From assembly GCA_963556305.1 (NCBI GenBank), contig OY745775.1:930001-994000 (forward strand): a stretch of DNA of 64,000 nucleotides, written 5' to 3'. This DNA comes from Platismatia glauca (taxonomy: Eukaryota > Ascomycota > Lecanoromycetes > Lecanorales > Parmeliaceae). A program made the translations under genes and the position numbers. Position 1 is the first letter of the stretch, and the number at the start of each line of letters is the position of its first letter. The notes beneath the pieces were generated by a model. It had not been told where the DNA came from. It ran no database searches and saw only the letters and a list, made by a program, of their open reading frames with translations. Of the stretch, positions 56,806 through 64,000 are shown one piece after another.

Positions 56806-58905
56806 TTACCAACAGAACCCCTCCGCGTGCACGTACACCCCTTGCGCCCCACTCCCCTTGTGCACGGCCCGCTCGTCGCTCATGGTCGCGACGGCCGTCC
56901 GGACCGTGGCGATCAGTCCCAGGGGTCCGCAGACCGCGACGCCGGTCTCGCCGTCGGCGCGGTCGAGGGCGCGCCAGAGGAGGTCGGGGATGGGGGGGCG
57001 GCCGGAGGTGAGGGTTGCGAGGGAGGAGAGGGGGGGTGGGGTGGTGGTGGTCTGCTTTTTTCGGGCGGTGCAGCAGGGGGGGTTGGGGGGTGGGATTGCG
57101 GTTGTGGTGGTGGTGGGGGCGGGTTTTTCGTCGGGGTCTGAGGGGGTGGTGGAGGCTTGGGTGCGTTCGTCGGCGGGGGCGGGGGCGTCGGGTGGGGGGA
57201 GGGAGTTGCGGACGCAGCAGCAGGGGCCGAGGGATTTGTCGCATTGGCAGCCCGGCGCCTTGGCCGCGTCGGACGGTTCGGTGAACGCCGCGTCGCAGGT
57301 GACGAAGATGGTGATCGCGACGTCCACGCCGGACGCGCGGAGCTGGGCGACGGCGCGGGACAGCTCGTCGGCGACCCACGCGGTCCAGGAGGCGTTTTTG
57401 ACGACCCAGACGAACTCCACGCGGCGGACGGGCAGGCGCCGGGACGAGGCGCGGTGGGCGATGTCGAGGAGTTGGGGGAGGATGAACGTGACGCCGGTGG
57501 AGCCGGCGATCAGGATGACGGTGTCGAAGGCGGCGAAGTCGGCGTGGGAGCCGCCGTATGGGCCGTCGATGAGGGCCGCGTGCGTTTGCGGGGGCGCTAT
57601 GGCGTCCTGTTGCGTTTTTGGTAGGAGGGTGGCGGTGGGGGGATTCGCGGCTGTCAGGAGACGGTTGGTGAATCCTTTGCGGCCCCGCAGGATGAATACG
57701 AGGTCTGTGTTGTGGGAAGAGGGCACTGACGCGATGGTGGCGGGGTGGGACTGGATGAGACCCAGGTGTGGAATCTTGAGGAAGACGTGGGCACCGGGTT
57801 TCCAGTCCTTCAAGTGCTTGACCGGGACACGAATCTTGGTTACGCCGCCTTCAAAGGCTGTCAAGGTGGCGCGGCCAGGGCGGATGTTGTTGTGTGCAAA
57901 GCGCAAAGTTCGAATCAGGCGATCCACGGCATACAATGCGATCGGAATATATATATAGACGCGGGAGTAGAGTGCGGTGGGTGGCAGATGGATCATTACG
58001 GCAACGATGAATCCGAAGAAGGTGATCAGGTGCTGGATCACAAAGAACTCGTAGGAGAAGTTCCGGAATGGCGCCAAAGTGCTGAGGTTGAGCCAAAGCA
58101 GTATGGCATAGGCGGCGATGCCAGTCGGTGGGCAGGTATCCGTGGACCATTCCATCCGTACTAGACCGTAAAGGGACCATCCGTAGTTCTGGTATCCCAG
58201 ATGCAGTGTCGCGAGAAGGAGCAGAACGCGCGACACCCATCGATGAAGTACGTTGAGTCGCTCGTACGAGACACCGGTCACGAGGCCAATGAGGTTGTTC
58301 TTGCCGGCAAGAAGGATCAAGAGGGGTACTTGAGCGACGGCCAGCCACGCTGCTCGGATGCCTAGCGCTTGGTAATGTTGCGCCCCTGGCACATCGTTGT
58401 TGATGAACTCGAGAGCAAGGACGAAGCCGAGGTAGGTCAGAAGAAGACTGATGGTGCCAAAGGGTGGAATCTTGACCCAGAAAGCTCTTCTGGTTGGGGT
58501 CAGCTGAACATAGGATACCTCGCGGACTATGGCGGTGATGGTTGCCACGGATTTCGTGAAGACATTCCTCGGTCTCGCCGGTTGGGCTCTGTTGGCAGCT
58601 GCAGCACGGAGTCTCGCAGAACGTTAGCATTTCCTTCCGCTCCGGGTCACCGAGCAATAGGCGCACCTCAATCGGAGAGTTGTTCTCTGGATGATGTTGA
58701 AGATGGCCGCAATGCCAACGACCACGACGACACCATACCAAAAGTATCTTGCAAACGCATTCCCGGAGATTTGCAATTCGCTGTCATCGAGAATCTCGCC
58801 TAAAAAATCCATGGCTTGGGTACCGTTTGAAAGGTCAAGGCCGGATGCATTCAACGCAGAGGACGACTGGTCGCCCAGGGCGGGCATGGACATTGATGTA
58901 TCCAT
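56806..58905 (-). CDS. ferric/cupric reductase transmembrane protein (FRE family)
   Basis: Plasma-membrane flavocytochrome that passes electrons from cytosolic NADPH through FAD and two hemes to extracellular Fe(III) or Cu(II). Two exons, 58905-58667 and 58588-56806 (78 nt intron), 673 aa. Bis-heme His pairs have the exact family spacing: His 195 and 209, His 266 and 280. FAD site HPATIAS begins at ~361; NADPH site DGPYGG at ~421 and AGSTGVTFILP at ~441. An insert in the NADPH domain (residues ~527-586) carries seven Cys, including CQC, CCC and CC, flanked by Pro/Thr-rich linker. The N-terminus has Met residues (MDTSMSMPALG). It is divergent from the Ctr gene, which suggests copper-linked regulation. 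Confidence 0.92.
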
Positions 58906-59855
58906 TTGATGATGGGGCGAGGAATGTCAAGAGTGTTTAGTGTCTCCGATCGGTACCTGGGTGGAATGTTTGAAGTCACATGAGCGCATGGCAGAGGAGA
59001 AAGGATGCCGTCGAGAACATTGACACTGGGGAATGGGGTTCAGGTGATGAATAGTGCGAGTCATTGATTGATGCAGAAAAGGCCGGGCAGAACATGGGCG
59101 CAGCAAATGTAAGAAAATGGGATAGGTAAGGTAGGTAGGTATTAGTATATAATATTGTCAGATCCCACGTTGTCCACAGTCCACCGCGGCCTTCCTCCAT
59201 GATGCTCTTGTGGTGATACATAGCCTACTTCATTCATTTATCTAGGTAACATGTGACCGAAAAAAGGCAAAACGGCGAGCTGTCATCCTTGCGCAGTCTC
59301 GGGGACCGGTTCGGGGACAGGTTGAGAAGGTTGAGAAGGTTGAGAACAAAGGCTCGGTCACGGGGAAATGGTCCTTAGCGCGACTCTAGACATTTTAGCG
59401 CGGCAAAAACTTGCTCAATCTTTCTCTCAGCTCTCATCCTTCTCAGATTCCTTCTAACAATAACACTGACAGCCGCTGAATGATCGATGTTGTATCTTAC
59501 CAATGGAATCGGATAATAATCTCCTTTGAGAACAAAGAGCCCGTCATCTTCTAATCTTTCCCCTTTCCAATCCGGTACGAGTAAAGGATCAGGATCGGGA
59601 TCAAAGACCGAGACCGTTGCTTACTTTTCCGCCCCGTCTCCTCTTTCGCTTCTTCTATATGTCTCCAAAAAATAACATCTGAACGTTTCATTTCCATCTA
59701 CCTAAGGAAACAGCTTCTTTCTTGCGCCCGATTGACAACGTCTCTTTCTCCTCCCACATTCCTTCCTCACTATAAGCCTCGTCACCATCTCAGAATCGCA
59801 TAGTGTGGTCCAACATTACACGCTCCTCGAGTGGTATGCGATTTGCGTAGTGGAT
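58906..59855. promoter_or_regulatory. shared promoter of reductase and Ctr copper transporter
   Basis: 950 bp divergent region. Visible candidates: three perfect tandem GGTTGAGAA units (59320-59346); TTAGCGCG twice (59375-59382 and 59395-59402), spaced 20 bp start to start, about two helical turns; and TTGCTCA at 59411-59417, close to the yeast Mac1 site TTTGCTCA. Function inferred, not shown. Confidence 0.5.
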
Positions 59856-60416
59856 ATGTCGTCATCCATTTCAAATTCCACCATGACCTCGATGTCGACC
59901 ATGATGGTCACTCTCTTCGCGTCGACAAGCACCCCGCTTTACTCGGTCAAATGGACACCCTCAACCACGGGCCAGTACGCGGGCACTTGTATCTTCATCA
60001 TTATCCTCGCCGCCATTTTTCGTAGTCTGTTTTCTTATAGGGCAATGCAGGAGCATAGATGGCGAGACGTGGAGCTCAAGCGTCGGCAAGTCATAGTCCC
60101 TGGCAAGGAGGACCGGGACGAGAACGGAGCCAGACTCGCGGAGAAGGATATCGGAGCCGGCAGCAGAAAAGGGAGGCGAGGCAGGCCATGGAGGATCAGT
60201 ACGGATGTGCCCAGAGCATTTCTCGATACAGTGATCGCTGGTGTCGGATATCTGCTGTCAGTCGTTGCGCACCCGAATGGAAGATTTGCATACTGACCTC
60301 GAGGCAGCATGTTGGCGGTCATGACAATGAACGTCGGCTACTTTCTTTCCGTCCTCGGTGGCACATTCCTGGGCAGCCTGATGTTTGGACGTTACGCAGT
60401 CCACTTTGCACCATAG
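59856..60416 (+). CDS. Ctr-family copper transporter
   Basis: Trimeric membrane channel for Cu(I), at the plasma membrane or vacuole. Two exons, 59856-60256 and 60308-60416 (51 nt intron), 169 aa. Start MSSSISNSTMTSMSTMM gives a Met-rich N-terminus, followed by the first helix (YAGTCIFIIILAAIFRSLF), a basic cytosolic loop (GRRGRPWR), the second helix (DTVIAGVGYLLMLAVMTMNV) and the third (GYFLSVLGGTFLGSLMFG). The M-x3-M selectivity motif (MLAVM) and the G-x3-G packing in helix 3 are present. The ATG at 59856 follows an in-frame stop closely. Ctr2-like by size; location unproven. Confidence 0.92.
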
Positions 60417-61218
60417 TGGCCTCTACAGCAGACTTGCGTCCAGGAGACAAGAGATTGCATCTCTAGCCACCTGGCATTGACTGCGAAAGTCAGACCGCTG
60501 TGGCATTAGTGTCTAAAAGTCGTTCCACCGGACGTTACAACAAAAGGGTGGAGGGTTAGAAGGTAGACTTAGCTATGTGAAGACCATAAGGTAGGGACAG
60601 ACACGATGATACCTCGGTAATGTCTGCTGGTTTGCTAGTCTTTGCGAAATGGCTTTGACTTTATGTTGCACGAGTACTTCTGGCACAGTACGATGAGCAC
60701 AGTGTATGATAGCAAATGATACCCAGTAACATGCAGCAAGTCTACCGTAAGCTGGTCACACCAGCGTCTACGACACGCAATCTGATGATTGTCGACGCGC
60801 GTTGGACTTTTTGTCACAGCCCCTCGAGCCAAGCCACGGCCGAGTCGGATGTGGCGAATTTTGCTGACTACGCCGAGCGCTAGCGTTGCCAAGAAATTCC
60901 GCCCGACAGCAGAGCTTCTCTACAACGTCATTCCTACTGCGACAGAAGACGTTGCACGACACCTTCGCACATTTTCCCTATCGTCTCCGAACGCATTCCA
61001 CCTTCGTACATCTTTCGAAGGTTCATCTGCTTCTTTGAGCTGCTTACAGAAGCCTACCTGGCCCTCCTCTTTGGCCTGCAGTCATCACGCGGCTAGCACC
61101 TCTGCTGGGCTTTTTGTACATCAAATAGCCCGTTCAGGGGATTCACGGCTGCCAACAACTTCTGTGCCATTGGAGCAACTTCTAGGCCTCTGGCCAAACC
61201 GTGACCTACAACGCGACT
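60417..61218. other. intergenic, epsin promoter
   Basis: 0.8 kb with no supported gene. A 180-codon plus frame at 60789-61331 overlaps the epsin start in another frame, has no motif and is rejected. Confidence 0.4.
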
Positions 61219-63156
61219 ATGTCGAAGGTTGTTCGAAGTGTAAAGAATGTTACCAAGGGCTATTCTCATGTCCAAGTCAAGGTTCGAAATGGTATGCGCC
61301 ACCCAGGAGCCAAACACAGTACAGCCACTAATCGTTTGATCTCAGCGACGAGCAACGATCCATGGGGACCTACGGGCACAGAGATGAGCGAGATTGCTCA
61401 GATGACCTTCAATGGGTACAGTCACCTTCTTCTTCCTCTCCTACAATATTAAGCCTGGGTAGGTCGAACGACTTCTACGAAATAATGGATATGCTCGACA
61501 AGCGGATGAACGACAAAGGCAAAAACTGGCGCCATGTTCTCAAGTCGCTGAAGGTGCTAGATTATTGTCTCCACGAAGGATCAGAACTAGTCGTCACGTG
61601 GGCTCGTAAGAATGTTTACATTATAAAGACTTTGAGGGAATTTCAATACGTTGATGATGACGGCAAAGACGTTGGGCAAAACGGTGAGCGGAGATACCCG
61701 TTGCGCCTCTACCCAGAGCTGATGAAGATTAGTACGGATCTCTGCAAAAGAACTTACATCGTTAGTCTTGGACGAGGAGCGCCTACGGACCGAGCGATCT
61801 GATCGAAAAACGTGGAAGTCACGAGTCACTGGGATTGAAGAGTTCGGACCTCAAGGCTCGGGGTATGGGGGTGGTAACGGTGGTGATCTCTCAACACCCC
61901 CACGTCGTAGACCCGAACGGCGCAGGCAGAACGCTACCGACGAGGAAGATGCGGAGTACAAGCTAGCGATTGAAGCCAGCAAGTACGAGGCAGAGGAGGA
62001 CAAGAAACGAAGGAATACAGCTGCAGAGCCTCCGCAAGACGACGACCTAGCAAAAGCAATAAAGCTTAGCAAAGAAGAGGAGGAGTTGCGTAGGCGTGAG
62101 TTGGAAGAGAGCAATGCTGCGTCACTATTTGATGATACGCCCGCACCCAGCAGTCAACAGCCACAGTACACGGGCTTCAATCAGGGCTATCAGCAGCAGG
62201 GCGCGGTAGACTGGTTTGGCAATCCCGTGGACCAGCAACCGCAACAGCCACAATCTACAGGCTATCTCAACAATGCATACACACAGCCTATCGCCTTCCA
62301 GAACCAGCAGACTGGCTTCCAGAACGGGTTTCAACCTCAACAGACAGGGTTTGACCAATCACAGTTCCAGCAGCAGCAGCCGAATTACATGCAGCCGCAA
62401 TCAACAATCCAGCCACAGCAGACTGCTTTTGACAGCTTGAACAACCCGTACGCTCAGCAACAGAACGGGCTTGGCAACCAGTTCCAGCAACCGCAGCTGC
62501 AACAAACCAGCTCGCCCGGACCTCAAGCGGGTAGTCACAATCCTTGGGCTACGAACCAGACACAATATGATACATTGAAGCCTATGCCCACTGGATCGAA
62601 TAATCCTTTCGCGTCGGCTCGTCCGCAGGCTCAACAGCAGCAGACCGGCCCACCATCCTTGAGTTCTCTTGCAGAGCAAAGAACCGCAACAAATTTCAAT
62701 AATCAGTCTTCCTTCAACCCCATTGCCAACTACCAAGCGCCTCAGCAGACCGCCACACCACACAAACCACAAAACCCGCAGCATGAGCGTCTCAACGCTC
62801 TATTGTCGTCAGGCGAAGGCATGGATACCTTTGGTAACACCGGCGAGATGCGTATTCCATCCCAGCACACGGCGCCAGGTACCTTCGTCAACAGCTCCGG
62901 ACAAGGTCTCAGCAAACTGCACGCATCCCAAACAGGGAACAACCCATTCTTTAGTCAACAATTTACCGGTGGTCCTCAAATCCAGGGTGGATACGGAGCA
63001 CAACAACAGCAAAACCGCATGGCACCAGCGCAGACGGGACCAGCAGGCATCAATGGTTTTGGGGGAAGCCCATTTGGACAGACCAACAATAATGCCTTTG
63101 GAGCTCAGCAATCGCATCAAGGTCAGCATCAGGGAGGAAGTTTGATTGACCTGTAA
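61219..63156 (+). CDS. ENT1: epsin (ENTH-domain endocytic adaptor)
   Basis: Binds PtdIns(4,5)P2, ubiquitinated cargo, clathrin and EH-domain proteins during endocytosis. Four exons: 61219-61291, 61346-61415, 61463-61683 and 61733-63156 (introns 54, 47 and 49 nt), 595 aa. The ENTH domain fills the first ~150 residues: MSKVVRSVKNVTKGYSHVQV, ATSNDPWGPTGTEMSEIAQM, WRHVLKSLKVLDYCLHEGSE, then ISAKELTSLVLDEERLRTER. Two ubiquitin-interacting motifs follow (EYKLAIEASKYEAE; DLAKAIKLSKEEEE). The rest is Gln/Pro-rich with repeated QQTGF units and NPF motifs (NNPFASA, NNPFFSQ), ending GSLIDL, a clathrin-box-like end. All short exons are confirmed by family sequence. Confidence 0.94.
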
Positions 63157-63913
63157 GCGAAATCTTGGAACGAGCAGGCAGAAGTATGGCAGCATAAGCA
63201 TAGCGGAGTTTTCTGTGTGGCATTTTTGTGCAAACTCAGATTTTGATACCACTGCGTCGGCGATGCTCTCTTTCGGCTCTCGGCTGATAGAGATTTCTGT
63301 TTCTCCGCGGCATGCTATTCGAACGGTATATCCTTTGCTAATTCTTCCATCGTGGTGGTGGACTCTAAAGTACTTTATGTTTCCCAATCCATTCTAGAGT
63401 CCAAAGTACCTCGTATGAGTTTACGTTCTCTAATTCACTCTAGACCCCAAAGTATTTCATGTTCTCTCTCATTCGCCCATCCTGTTCCCTTTTTACTACT
63501 TCTTCTTCTCCCTCTCCCTCAAGGCTGCACTACACTACGCTTGCTATTCACTTCTTGCTCGTGCTTCAGCGTCGGGTCTTCTATACCGATTAGTGCATAT
63601 CAATCACAGCACAGCGCTTCACCCCTGGCCAAATTGGCCGAAACAAGCGGCCCCACGCCTGATTCATTGGGATTAGTAGGCAAGTCAGGCTCTGAGCCTC
63701 GCAACTGCCCATCGTTTAAAAACGGCAAAGATTCTTTCAAATTGAGCATCTCTACTTTCGCAGGCCTTGTCCCCTCACTCAAAATGACTCACCTCAGCAA
63801 AACCCTATAGAAATACAAGTCTCTTTTCCCCCCTTCTTATCCATCTTTTCTGAATACCCGACGCGATCCACCCTCATCTAATATTCTTGCTTAGGCGACC
63901 GGGCGGTTGGGTG
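63157..63913. other. intergenic with imperfect tandem repeats
   Basis: 3' flank of the epsin gene and promoter of the next gene. Around 63359-63465 three imperfect ~45-bp units share (T)CTAGA-x-TCCAAAGTA-like and CATG/TATG-containing sequence. A 152-codon frame over the region is low complexity and not called. Confidence 0.45.
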
Positions 63914-64000
63914 ATGAGCGATGATGGCGAGGATCACTGGCTGTATGAGGACGAGATCGACGACGATGACAGCGACACCCTTTTTGGAGGGCAAAAAGCA
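63914..64000 (+). CDS. start of a gene running off the right edge (partial)
   Basis: The open frame from the ATG at 63914 continues to the window end: MSDDGEDHWLYEDEIDDDDS followed by DTLFGGQKA, an acidic N-terminus. A CTTAG acceptor-like site at ~63894 suggests an intron in the 5' leader. Not identifiable from 29 residues. Confidence 0.45.
   Translation, partial: MSDDGEDHWLYEDEIDDDDSDTLFGGQKA

Noticed and set aside
56858..57958. 366-codon plus-strand frame opposite the reductase
   Set aside because: Antisense shadow of the GC-rich reductase exon; the minus strand has clear heme, FAD and NADPH motifs.
60789..61331. 180-codon plus frame before the epsin
   Set aside because: Overlaps the first epsin exons in a different frame and lacks any motif.
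1..64000. CRISPR array, operons, bacterial-type elements
   Set aside because: No regularly spaced direct repeats with unique spacers; the abundant spliceosomal introns show a fungal nuclear genome.

Overview
This window comes from a filamentous ascomycete (Pezizomycotina). The genes are dense and carry many short GT-AG introns, mostly 45-65 nt with CTAAC/CTGAC-like branch sites. A velvet-family regulator of the VosA type is present, with an Nramp metal transporter, a SAPS-domain Sit4-associated protein, an epsin and other typical fungal housekeeping genes. I cannot place it to genus. Introner-like introns have been reported mainly from Dothideomycetes, which fits but does not prove that class. 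I rebuilt exon structures by hand; for the genes described as complete, exon lengths sum to an open frame.

Layout. 0.7-12.7 kb holds housekeeping genes: mitochondrial Trp-tRNA synthetase and RRP12 on a ~200 bp divergent promoter, SEC6 (exocyst) and mitochondrial uL30m on another, then the sphingosine-1-phosphate lyase DPL1 and a small predicted mitochondrial protein. 12.7-29 kb is more accessory. It contains a Cys-rich single-pass membrane protein, a Ty3/gypsy integrase relic, an orphan 393-aa gene with two homologous hairpin-forming introns, a coiled-coil protein, a seven-exon FAD monooxygenase, and a predicted secreted or membrane protein carrying ~158 consecutive prolines and a tandemly duplicated exon-intron unit. 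29-46 kb is conserved again: a small conserved-looking protein, mitochondrial pyruvate dehydrogenase kinase, a type II membrane SGNH-like protein, the SAPS-domain Sit4 partner, VPS60 (ESCRT-III), an Nramp transporter and a GBD/FH3 protein lacking the FH2 domain. 45.9-51.6 kb is a 5.7 kb gene-free stretch upstream of the VosA-type gene. 54-64 kb holds an orphan membrane protein, a divergently transcribed ferric/cupric reductase and Ctr copper transporter pair, an epsin and the start of one more gene.

Functional links. Reductase and Ctr transporter share one 950 bp intergenic promoter and probably act in sequence, Cu(II) reduction followed by Cu(I) uptake; the Nramp transporter is a further metal importer at 40-42 kb. 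SEC6, VPS60 and epsin belong to membrane traffic. The most unusual signals are the related pair of ~146 nt introns in the 393-aa gene, the duplicated exon-intron and giant polyproline tract at 25-27.6 kb, and three dispersed copies of a short motif resembling a tRNA T-arm/B box.
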